The position numbers were made by a program, and so were the translations under genes. Positions 1 to 5,176 of a stretch of 8,247 bases of DNA are shown in pieces. Under the pieces are notes generated by a model. The model saw only the letters and a program-made list of their open reading frames with translations, was not told the origin of the DNA and searched no databases. Origin of the DNA: UBA8904 sp035448625 (GTDB taxonomy: Bacteria > Desulfobacterota > Syntrophia > Syntrophales > Smithellaceae); the NCBI GenBank assembly GCA_035448625.1, contig DAOTJI010000095.1, forward strand, positions 1 to 8,247, written 5' to 3'. The first letter of the stretch is position 1, and each line of letters begins with the position of its first letter.

Positions 1-282
1 GATTTTTTCATCCGGCACGGGAATGGGCTCGGTGTTCAATTTCTTGCCCAGAATTCGCACGACGCCGAATGTCTTGAGAATGGTCAGTTTGGTTTCGTTG
101 TCCAGATCGGCATTGACGAACAGATAGCCGGGGAAAAGGGGCACCATGATCTTCTTTCTGCGGTCTTTTCGCTTGCTCCAGACCTCCATCTCCGGTAAAA
201 ATGTCGTGAGCGATTTTTGAGACAATCCGGCGTAGGCTTTATATTCATGGCGGCTTTTGGTGGAAACGGCATACCAGGGCAT
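1..282 (-). CDS. UpxY/RfaH-like NusG-family transcription antiterminator, partial (C-terminus outside window)
   Basis: The first 94 residues of a NusG-paralogue are visible; the frame stays open to the left edge, so the KOW domain and stop are missing. The N-terminus begins MPWYAVSTKSRHEYKAY, the usual opening of the NGN domain in UpxY/RfaH-type proteins. Around residues 37-58 a basic stretch (SKRKDRRKK) runs into the family hallmark VPLFPGYLFV. Known members bind RNA polymerase and let it read through terminators in long operons, typically for capsule, O-antigen or exopolysaccharide, and are usually the first gene of that operon, so a surface-polysaccharide operon may lie to the left (inference). 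The ATG at 282-280 is chosen because the NGN domain starts there and AAGGGG lies six bases upstream. The gene is divergent from the FAD dehydrogenase. It could instead be a general antiterminator of another operon type; core NusG is less likely because of the basic VWSKRKDRRKK segment. Confidence 0.85.
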   Translation of the reverse strand, partial: MPWYAVSTKSRHEYKAYAGLSQKSLTTFLPEMEVWSKRKDRRKKIMVPLFPGYLFVNADLDNETKLTILKTFGVVRILGKKLNTEPIPVPDEKI

Positions 283-304
283 GTCCAACCCCTTCAAGGT
301 CAGT

Positions 305-336
305 CCCGCGAATAACCTAAAGGTCACGAGGGCGGG
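305..336. repeat. Hairpin element, copy 1, with conserved core
   Basis: CCCGC (305-309) pairs with GCGGG (332-336) and encloses the core ATAACCTAAAGGTCACG (312-328). Inside the core ACCT (315-318) and AGGT (321-324) are also complementary. The core recurs with one mismatch at 371-387, inside a different outer stem. It lies in the divergent spacer, 23 bp upstream of the antiterminator start, so it may sit in that gene's leader. Its flanks (CCCGCGAA and GGCGGGAATCC) resemble the arms of common REP palindromes. Confidence 0.6.
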
Positions 337-361
337 AATCCGGTTATGTCAAAGCTTTCAG

Positions 362-397
362 GCGCACCTGATAACCTGAAGGTCACGCGAGGTGCGC
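362..397. repeat. Hairpin element, copy 2, with the same conserved core
   Basis: GCGCACCT (362-369) and AGGTGCGC (390-397) form a perfect 8-bp stem around the core ATAACCTGAAGGTCACG (371-387), which matches copy 1 at 16 of 17 positions. The outer stem shares no sequence with copy 1, so the pairing is kept while the bases differ. This could be a recurring structured RNA motif in a leader or a dispersed palindromic repeat. A 7-base direct repeat GCGCTAC (396-402 and 411-417) overlaps its right end. Confidence 0.6.
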
Positions 398-415
398 GCT
401 ACATAAAAATGCGCT

Positions 416-433
416 ACGGGTCTTTGGACCCGT
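416..433. other. Perfect 7-bp hairpin upstream of the FAD dehydrogenase
   Basis: ACGGGTC (416-422) pairs perfectly with GACCCGT (427-433) across the tetranucleotide TTTG. It lies 42 bp before the dehydrogenase ATG and on the far side of the two related hairpins from the antiterminator gene. No T-run follows on the plus strand, so it is not a typical intrinsic terminator in that direction. It may be an operator, a leader structure, or part of the same repeat cluster. Confidence 0.5.
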
Positions 434-463
434 GAATGACTATAGCATGTGCTTATTTTTTGC

Positions 464-470
464 AACGGAG
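464..470 (+). promoter_or_regulatory. Ribosome binding site deciding the FAD dehydrogenase start
   Basis: AACGGAG lies five bases before the ATG at 476 and only two before the ATG at 473. It lies inside the extension that a GTG start at 449 would create. This favours 476 as the start. Confidence 0.6.
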
Positions 471-475
471 AAATG

Positions 476-2164
476 ATGCAAGAGATACGTCTTAACGGGA
501 TCACGCTCGCGCTGGATGAAAAAGAAGAAAGCCTGGGGGAGAAGGCGGCCCGCGCGCTCGGTGCGGCTGCATCCGACATGATTTCCTGGAGCGTTGTCAA
601 AAAAGCCCTGGATGCCAGGCGCAGCAAGCCTCCTCGTTTCGTGTATACGCTCCATATTTCTCTCAAGGACAATATCCTTCTGCCGGATAAGTTGCCGGAA
701 GGCCTTCAGCGTTCGAAATGGGACGGGGAGCCGGATGATCATCGCCCGGCCTGCGGCAAAGAGCCGGCATCCGAAGTCGGGGCGAAGCCGGAAAGCCCAT
801 CTTGGTCCTCTCGCGCGGTCACTGGCCGGAAAGCGTCAAAAGGGAAAAGGCCTCCCGTCATCGTTATCGGCAGCGGTCCTGCCGGCCTTTTTGCCGCATA
901 CAGGCTTTCCTTCGACGCCGTTCCCGTAATCCTTCTGGAAAGGGGACGGCCCATTGAACAGAGGGCGGCGGACGTGCGACTGTTCTGGGAGCAGGGCATT
1001 CTTTGTCCCGAAAGCAATGTTCTCTTTGGCGAAGGAGGCGCGGGAACCTTTTCTGACGGAAAGCTGACCAGCCGGTCCAAAAATCCCGATGCGGGACGGG
1101 TCAAAAAAGTGCTGGTGGAAATGGGAGCGCCGGAAGCGGTTTTGACGGATGCCAAACCGCATATCGGAACGGACCGGCTGCGCCGGGTGATCCTGCGGTT
1201 GAGGCAAAAACTCATCGAGATGGGATGTGAAGTCCGCTTTGAAAACCGGGTGACGGATTTTGTGGTTCGCGGGGACAAAATTGCGGCGGTGGTGGTCAAC
1301 GACCGGCAGGAGATCGAAACGGACCGTGTGATTCTGGCCGTCGGCCAGAGCGCGGACGACACCTACCGGATTTTGCACGAGCGGGGCGTGATCATGGAGC
1401 CCAAGCCTTTCGCGATGGGGCTTCGCGCGGAACATCCGCAGGACCTGATCAATTCCATTCAATACGGCCGGTGGGCCGGTCATCCCCAGCTTCATCCGGC
1501 GGAATATTTTGTAACCGCCGCTGTGCAAGAATTGAATCGCTCCGTTTACACGTTTTGCATGTGCCCGGGCGGGCAGGTGATCGGCTGCAGCGCATTTCCG
1601 GGGCGTGTGATCACCAACGGCATGAGCAACGCCGCCCGAAGCGGAGCCTATGCCAACAGCGCGGTCGTCGTCAATGTGCGCACGGACGATTTTGCCCGGG
1701 CGAAAGATCCTCTTTCGGGACTCGCTTTTCGCGACATCTGGGAGAAGAAGGCTTTTGAAGCGGGCGGCGGCCGTTACGGGGCTCCGGCGCAAAAACTGAC
1801 CGAATTTGTGGAAGGAAAGTTTTCCGGTTCGGTGGGCAATACCAGTTTCCTTCCCGGGGTCCGGGCCGCGCGGCTTTCCGGAGTGCTCCCCGATTTTGTC
1901 GCGGATGCCCTGCGGGAGGGCCTCAGGCGAATCCATAAAAAAATGCCCGGTTTTATTTCCGGGGAGGCTCATCTGATCGGCGTGGAAACCCGCACCTCTT
2001 CGCCCGTGCGCATACGACGCGGCAGGGACGGTCAGAGTGAAAACATTCGGGGGCTTTATCCCTGCGGGGAAGGCTCAGGATATGCGGGAGGGATCATCAG
2101 TTCGGCGCTGGACGGCCTGAAAGCCGCCGAGAACTTGGCCGCGTCGCCATGCGGGCATCCATGA
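476..2164 (+). CDS. FAD-dependent dehydrogenase of unknown substrate (COG2509-like)
   Basis: This is a 562-residue soluble flavoprotein. Residues 1-65 form a small N-terminal domain (MQEIRLNGITLAL...) common to this uncharacterised family, then a Ser/Lys-rich linker (about 83-125). The Rossmann fold follows with VIVIGSGPAG at 128-137 and the FAD-ribose acidic residue E155 in LLERG. A second conserved block, FGEGGAGTFSDGKL, is at 184-197. The C-terminal FAD-binding signature GLYPCGEGSGYAGG starts at 526. These show FAD binding and membership in the predicted NAD(P)/FAD-dependent dehydrogenase family; the substrate is not known. The start at 476 is chosen because GGAG (467-470) lies five bases upstream; an ATG at 473 and a GTG at 449 are in frame but badly spaced. 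The gene appears monocistronic. Its last 68 bases overlap the 3' end of convergent ribD. Confidence 0.88.
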   Translation: MQEIRLNGITLALDEKEESLGEKAARALGAAASDMISWSVVKKALDARRSKPPRFVYTLHISLKDNILLPDKLPEGLQRSKWDGEPDDHRPACGKEPASEVGAKPESPSWSSRAVTGRKASKGKRPPVIVIGSGPAGLFAAYRLSFDAVPVILLERGRPIEQRAADVRLFWEQGILCPESNVLFGEGGAGTFSDGKLTSRSKNPDAGRVKKVLVEMGAPEAVLTDAKPHIGTDRLRRVILRLRQKLIEMGCEVRFENRVTDFVVRGDKIAAVVVNDRQEIETDRVILAVGQSADDTYRILHERGVIMEPKPFAMGLRAEHPQDLINSIQYGRWAGHPQLHPAEYFVTAAVQELNRSVYTFCMCPGGQVIGCSAFPGRVITNGMSNAARSGAYANSAVVVNVRTDDFARAKDPLSGLAFRDIWEKKAFEAGGGRYGAPAQKLTEFVEGKFSGSVGNTSFLPGVRAARLSGVLPDFVADALREGLRRIHKKMPGFISGEAHLIGVETRTSSPVRIRRGRDGQSENIRGLYPCGEGSGYAGGIISSALDGLKAAENLAASPCGHP

Positions 2165-3227
2165 CGACGTCCGGGCCTTTTTTCGACAGACTGCGCACGG
2201 ACAGGATCTTCGCGTCTTTCAAATCCCGAATGCTCAGATCGCCTATGGCTTCAATGCCTTTGCCGAGAATTTTGGGTGCGGTCACAACAACCAGGCGGTT
2301 GACCAGGCCCTGACGCAGCGCGGAGGTGATGACCCTTGCGCCGCCTTCAATGAGCACCGACGAGATGTTTTCGGCGGCCAGCTTTCGAAACAATTTTTTC
2401 AAATCGACATGCTTCTCCCGGTCGGGCGCAACCGTCATTAGACGGGCGCCGGCTTCTGAGAGCTTCCAATAGCGAGGGTCGGAAGGTTTTTGAGTCGTCG
2501 CGATCAGGGTAGGGGTTTCGGAAAGATTGCGCATCACATTCGCATCAACCGGGGTGGCCAGGCCGGAATCCACGATCACCCTCAGGGGGTTGCGCCCCCG
2601 GACCAGCCGGACCGTCAGCGTCGGGTTGTCCCGAAGCACGGTCCCGATTCCAACTAAAATGGCGTCGTGCTCGGCACGCAGGCGGTGGGCGAATTTCAGG
2701 GAAGCGGGAGAGCTGATCCACTGGGAGTTCCCCAGGGCGGTAGCGATGCGCCCGTCCAGCGTCTGGGCGTATTTGACCGTAATAAACGGCAGCTCCGTTT
2801 CCATGAAGTGAAAGAAGACTTCATTGAGCCTGCGGCTTTCAGCCTCCAGCACGCCACGGGTGACTTTGATTCCCGCGTTTTCCAGGCAGGCGATGCCCCG
2901 GCAGGAAACCAGCGGATTGGAGTCGGCGGCGGCGATCACGACGCGCCGGATTTTGTGGCGGATGATGAGGTCGGTGCAGGGGGGTGTCTTACCGGAATGG
3001 CAGCAGGGCTCCAGCGTCACATAAAGCGTCGATCCGGCAACTTTTTCCTTCGCGTCCGCAATCGCGTTGACTTCCGCGTGATTTTCGCCGCAGCACTGAT
3101 GATACCCCCGGCCGATGATTTTGCCGTTTTTGACGATCACGGCGCCCACCATCGGATTGGGGCTTGCATAGCCCCGTCCTTTTGCGGCCAGCGTGAGCGC
3201 CAGCTTCATGTATTGTTCGTCGGTCAT
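2097..3227 (-). CDS. ribD: Bifunctional diaminohydroxyphosphoribosylaminopyrimidine deaminase / 5-amino-6-(5-phosphoribosylamino)uracil reductase
   Basis: RibD catalyses two successive cytosolic steps of riboflavin synthesis: deamination of the pyrimidine made by GTP cyclohydrolase II, then NADPH-dependent reduction of its ribosyl side chain. The 376-residue protein has the full two-domain length. The deaminase domain (about 1-145) shows SPNPMVGAV at 22-30, HAE at 50-52 and PCCHSGKTPPC at 74-84, giving zinc ligands H50, C75 and C84 and catalytic E52. The reductase domain (from about 147) opens with PFITVKYAQTLDGRIA and contains ILVGIGTVLRDNPTLTVR (190-207) and LIEGGARV (292-299). The ATG at 3227 fits the family's usual MxDExYM start; a GAGG lies upstream but at a long 13-base spacing. 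No other rib gene is in the window, so it is not part of a visible rib operon. The last 15 or so residues (RPSSRRLSGRPAPN) look like a non-conserved tail created by reading into the convergent dehydrogenase gene. Confidence 0.97.
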   Translation of the reverse strand: MTDEQYMKLALTLAAKGRGYASPNPMVGAVIVKNGKIIGRGYHQCCGENHAEVNAIADAKEKVAGSTLYVTLEPCCHSGKTPPCTDLIIRHKIRRVVIAAADSNPLVSCRGIACLENAGIKVTRGVLEAESRRLNEVFFHFMETELPFITVKYAQTLDGRIATALGNSQWISSPASLKFAHRLRAEHDAILVGIGTVLRDNPTLTVRLVRGRNPLRVIVDSGLATPVDANVMRNLSETPTLIATTQKPSDPRYWKLSEAGARLMTVAPDREKHVDLKKLFRKLAAENISSVLIEGGARVITSALRQGLVNRLVVVTAPKILGKGIEAIGDLSIRDLKDAKILSVRSLSKKGPDVVMDARMATRPSSRRLSGRPAPN

Positions 3228-3290
3228 GAAAATTTTATTACCTCAAGGAAACAATCAATGCAAAGCAATTCTGATGTAGCTTTGTTCGGC

Positions 3291-3318
3291 TTGACAAAAC
3301 AAAATATTGGCGTACAAT
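3291..3318 (+). promoter_or_regulatory. Sigma-70 promoter of the PIN toxin-antitoxin module
   Basis: A perfect -35 TTGACA (3291-3296), a 16-bp spacer and -10 TACAAT (3313-3318) match the sigma-70 consensus closely. The expected transcription start, six to eight bases past the -10, is 3324-3326, on the A of the toxin ATG. The message would therefore be leaderless or almost so. Confidence 0.75.
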
Positions 3319-3323
3319 TGTAC
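3312..3323. promoter_or_regulatory. Perfect 12-bp palindrome, candidate autoregulatory operator
   Basis: GTACAATTGTAC is its own reverse complement and contains the -10 box of the toxin promoter. Toxin-antitoxin modules are usually repressed by the antitoxin, alone or with its toxin, at such a site, so this is the natural operator candidate. Binding by the Phd-like protein here is inference. Confidence 0.55.
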
Positions 3324-3325
3324 TC

Positions 3326-3715
3326 ATGAAAATCATTGCGGATACAAATACTTTTATTGCGGTTGCGCTAAATGAGCCTGAAAAAAAATTAGTAATCAGT
3401 CTAACGGAGGGACATGATTTGGTTGCGCCGGAAGTGTTGCCTTTTGAAATTGGCAATGCCTTGACGGCAATGGTAAAAAGAAGAACGTTACTGGCCGATG
3501 AAGCTATTTTGGCATGGGATTCGATAGCGCATATTCCAGTTGACCTGCGACGCATCAATATTGCGGCGGCATTGAAGATCGCCATAGAGCACAATACTTA
3601 TGCATACGATGCCTATTTTTTAGAATGCGCTTTAAGCCATCGTTGCCCCTTATTAACTCTCGATGGACAGATGAGAGAGATTGCCAGAAAAATCGGCATT
3701 AAAATTATGGAGTGA
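3326..3715 (+). CDS. vapC: PIN-domain toxin, VapC-like ribonuclease
   Basis: This 129-residue protein is the size of a single PIN domain. The acidic residues that bind the catalytic metal in this family are in place: D6 in the opening IADTNTF, E41 in FEIGNAL, D95 in YAYDAYFLECA and D113 in LTLDGQM. VapC-type toxins cleave tRNA or rRNA and stop translation until inhibited by the partner antitoxin; the target here cannot be read from sequence. The ATG at 3326 begins directly at the first PIN beta-strand. No Shine-Dalgarno sequence precedes it and the predicted transcript starts at or beside it, suggesting leaderless translation. The toxin gene comes first and the antitoxin second, four bases after its stop. 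The module is visibly richer in A and T than ribD or the dehydrogenase, consistent with horizontal acquisition. All active-site residues are present, so it is likely functional. Confidence 0.88.
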   Translation: MKIIADTNTFIAVALNEPEKKLVISLTEGHDLVAPEVLPFEIGNALTAMVKRRTLLADEAILAWDSIAHIPVDLRRINIAAALKIAIEHNTYAYDAYFLECALSHRCPLLTLDGQMREIARKIGIKIME

Positions 3716-3719
3716 GTTT

Positions 3720-3989
3720 ATGAAAGTATATACCTATTCGGAAGCAAGGCAGCGTTTTGCCGAGATTCTTAATATCGCCCGCGAGGAAGATGTGATTATC
3801 CAAAGGCGTGGCGGTGAAGTATTTACAATTGCCTTCAAAAAAACATCCCGTTCTCCCTTTGCAATACCTGGCATAAAAACAAAAGCTACCACTAAAGATA
3901 TTCTTCAGGCCATAAAGGATTCAAGAGAGCGAATTGCTGAACCAACCAATCTTGAGAGATTGGAGGTTGAGCATGCCACTGAAGAATGA
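3720..3989 (+). CDS. Phd/YefM-type antitoxin
   Basis: This 89-residue protein opens MKVYTYSEARQRFAEILNIA, the compact DNA-binding Phd/YefM fold, followed by EDVIIQRRGGEVFTIAF at about 23-39, the usual beta-hairpin of that domain. The charged C-terminal half (about 50-89, ending in an acidic tail) would be the flexible part that wraps and blocks the toxin. Known family members neutralise toxins of several kinds, including PIN toxins, and repress their own promoter. The start is the ATG at 3720: GGAG (3709-3712) lies seven bases upstream, overlapping the toxin's last codons, so translation is probably coupled to that of the toxin. An upstream in-frame start at 3681 would lie inside the toxin gene and precede the conserved N-terminus, so it was rejected. 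Confidence 0.85.
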   Translation: MKVYTYSEARQRFAEILNIAREEDVIIQRRGGEVFTIAFKKTSRSPFAIPGIKTKATTKDILQAIKDSRERIAEPTNLERLEVEHATEE

Positions 3990-4013
3990 TCGTTATACAT
4001 AGAGACATCGGAA

Positions 4014-4029
4014 TCAGGCATCAGCCTGA
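4014..4029. other. Hairpin after the toxin-antitoxin module
   Basis: TCAGGC (4014-4019) pairs with GCCTGA (4024-4029) across ATCA, 25 bases after the antitoxin stop. It could slow or end transcription of the module, but no T-run follows, so an intrinsic terminator is not proven. Confidence 0.4.
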
Positions 4030-4073
4030 ACCGTCTTGTCGGCGCGAAGTTAAGCCGATCAAAATAAAGTAAG

Positions 4074-4117
4074 CTGTCATTTCCGCGATCAGACAGTGTC
4101 GCAATGGCGGGAAACAG
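4074..4117. repeat. Degenerate REP-like palindrome
   Basis: CTGT...TTTCCGC (4074-4086) is imperfectly complementary to GCGGGAAACAG (4107-4117). The arrangement resembles a decayed copy of the common TCATTCCCGC / GCGGGAATC palindromes and sits directly beside a better-preserved element. The assignment is tentative. Confidence 0.35.
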
Positions 4118-4124
4118 AATAAAA

Positions 4125-4197
4125 GTCGTCATACCGGCGCAGGCCGGTATCCAGAGAATCATCGATAATACTGGATTCCGGGTCAAGCCCGCACGAC
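4125..4197. repeat. REP-type paired palindrome (BIME-like element)
   Basis: The element runs from GTCGT (4125-4129) to ACGAC (4193-4197), which are inverted repeats of each other. The left half contains the perfect hairpin ATACCGGC-GCAG-GCCGGTAT (4131-4150). ATCCAG (4149-4154) and CTGGAT (4171-4176) are complementary and flank a short AT-rich centre. The right half, CTGGATTCCGGGTCAAGCCC, is the second palindrome in opposite orientation. Such extragenic repeats are found in many copies in bacterial genomes and are mobilised by RAYT transposases; none is in the window. Its right end stops four bases before the ribosome binding site of the prepilin peptidase gene, so that gene's leader is largely made of this repeat. 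Confidence 0.7.
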
Positions 4198-4209
4198 AAA
4201 AAGGATTTT

Positions 4210-4974
4210 ATGATTTTTTTTGATGTTTTTGCCTTCATCTTCGGCGCGGCGATCGGCAGCTTCCTCAATGTCTGCATCTTTCGCATTCCGGCCGAGCAAT
4301 CCATCGTCAAGCCTGCGTCTCAATGTCCGAACTGCCGCCATCCGATCCGCTTCTACGACAATATTCCGATTATCAGCTTCCTGATTCTGCGCGCCAGATG
4401 CCGGGACTGCGGCGCAAAGATTTCCTGGCGCTATCCGCTGGTCGAATTCATTACGGGTCTTCTGGCGCTGCTGCTCTTCATGAAATTCGGCCCGACGCTA
4501 ACCTTTCTGGTCTTTTTTATTTTCACGGCCGTCCTCATCGTTATTACCTTCATTGATCTGGATCATCAGATTATTCCTGATATTTTATCCCTGCCGGGCA
4601 TTCCCGTGTTTTTTCTGGCGGCTGTCTTTATCGTCGGAGTTCCCTGGCTGGAGGCTTTGATCGGACTGCTGATTGGCGGCGGCGTTCTTTTAACGATTGC
4701 TTTTGTTTATGAATTGATCACCAAACGGGAAGGCATGGGAGGCGGCGACATCAAACTGCTGGCGATGATCGGCGCCTTTCTGGGCTGGAAGTCGTTGATC
4801 TTCGTTTTGCTGTTCAGCTCTCTTGCCGGCGCGCTCATCGGCATTGCGGCTATGATCATCAATAAACAAGACACGAAATACGCCATTCCCTTCGGGCCTT
4901 TCCTGTCTGCCGCGGCGCTGGCGTATATTTTCTGGGGCGACGCATTTATGAGATTTTTGATTTTCCGGTCTTGA
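4210..4974 (+). CDS. pilD: Type IV prepilin peptidase / N-methyltransferase (A24 family)
   Basis: This 254-residue inner-membrane aspartic protease removes the short leader of type IV prepilins and pseudopilins after glycine and methylates the new N-terminal residue. It opens with a membrane helix and the family motif GSFLNVCIFRIP (16-27). Two CxxC pairs (C39/C42 and C64/C67) form the cytoplasmic zinc-binding region kept by bifunctional enzymes. Catalytic aspartates are expected in FIDLDHQIIPD (114-124) and in the GxGD-type motif GMGGGDIKLL (D180). At least six hydrophobic segments follow from residue 79. Length is normal. AAGGA (4201-4205) lies four bases before the ATG. It is followed, after a 202-bp regulatory gap, by minor pilin genes on the same strand, which are its expected substrates. 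It could equally serve a type II secretion system elsewhere in the genome (pulO/gspO usage), since these enzymes are shared. Confidence 0.95.
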   Translation: MIFFDVFAFIFGAAIGSFLNVCIFRIPAEQSIVKPASQCPNCRHPIRFYDNIPIISFLILRARCRDCGAKISWRYPLVEFITGLLALLLFMKFGPTLTFLVFFIFTAVLIVITFIDLDHQIIPDILSLPGIPVFFLAAVFIVGVPWLEALIGLLIGGGVLLTIAFVYELITKREGMGGGDIKLLAMIGAFLGWKSLIFVLLFSSLAGALIGIAAMIINKQDTKYAIPFGPFLSAAALAYIFWGDAFMRFLIFRS

Positions 4975-5002
4975 AGGAAAGGGTGAAAAGCGCCGCCCGT
5001 AT

Positions 5003-5020
5003 CTGTGAAAAACCTGTGAA
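5003..5020. promoter_or_regulatory. Tandem CTGTGAA repeat, candidate activator site
   Basis: CTGTGAA occurs at 5003-5009 and again at 5014-5020, eleven bases apart, so both copies face the same side of the helix. They lie about 110-140 bp upstream of the sigma-54 promoter, the usual distance for an enhancer-binding protein such as PilR. Their role is inferred from position only. Confidence 0.35.
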
Positions 5021-5046
5021 CACACGAATCTTCAAACCGGAAGACG

Positions 5047-5075
5047 TTGACAAAGGACATATAAGAACGTAATAT
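5047..5075 (+). promoter_or_regulatory. Possible sigma-70 promoter upstream of the minor pilins
   Basis: A perfect TTGACA (5047-5052) is followed after 17 bases by TAATAT (5070-5075), four of six matches to the -10 consensus. It would start transcription near 5082, upstream of the sigma-54 promoter, and could give basal expression of the pilin run. Confidence 0.4.
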
Positions 5076-5125
5076 GCATTTACAAAAACGATATTTTTAA
5101 CTTGCGTGGGAATCGATTTGATAAT

Positions 5126-5141
5126 TGGCATATCATTTGCT
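5126..5141 (+). promoter_or_regulatory. Sigma-54 (RpoN) promoter of the minor pilin run
   Basis: TGGCAT-ATCAT-TTGCT matches the sigma-54 consensus TGGCAY-N5-TTGCW at every fixed position, with the -24 GG (5127-5128) and -12 GC (5139-5140) separated by exactly ten bases. The predicted start is near 5152, giving a leader of about 25 bases to the ATG at 5177. Type IV pilin genes are often RpoN-dependent and controlled by PilS/PilR, so the placement fits; no activator gene is in the window. Confidence 0.75.
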
Positions 5142-5166
5142 GTGACAGAAAAATGAAAAAGAAATC

Positions 5167-5170
5167 AGGA
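5167..5170 (+). promoter_or_regulatory. Ribosome binding site deciding the FimT-like start
   Basis: AGGA lies six bases before the ATG at 5177 but touches the ATG at 5171 and lies downstream of the ATG at 5153. The sigma-54 start near 5152 also leaves no leader for 5153. Both facts favour 5177. Confidence 0.55.
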
Positions 5171-5176
5171 ATGGGA

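Noticed and set aside
739..1362. A 207-codon minus-strand open frame
   Set aside because: It is another shadow of the dehydrogenase gene, with Arg/Ser/Pro-rich composition and no motif.
836..1972. A 378-codon open frame on the minus strand
   Set aside because: It lies wholly opposite the FAD dehydrogenase, whose frame shows conserved motifs throughout. The antisense translation has no recognisable domain and is expected from GC-rich codon bias.
2736..2744. GGCGGTAGC, identical to the core of the RfaH ops element
   Set aside because: It lies inside ribD on the antisense strand with no operon start nearby, so the match to a nine-base word is best explained by chance.
2667..3329. A 220-codon plus-strand open frame
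   Set aside because: It is antisense to ribD, which is unmistakable by its zinc and reductase motifs, and shows no domain of its own.
3990..4209. Hairpin-rich spacer considered as a CRISPR array or small RNA gene
   Set aside because: There are no regularly spaced identical repeats, and no promoter-terminator pair for a small RNA is evident; REP-type repeats explain the structure.
3905..4310. Two minus-strand open frames over the spacer and the start of the prepilin peptidase gene
   Set aside because: They translate REP-type repeat and antisense coding sequence; no ribosome site or domain supports them.
4690..5060. Minus-strand open frames over the end of the peptidase gene
   Set aside because: They are antisense to conserved peptidase sequence and then run into regulatory DNA.
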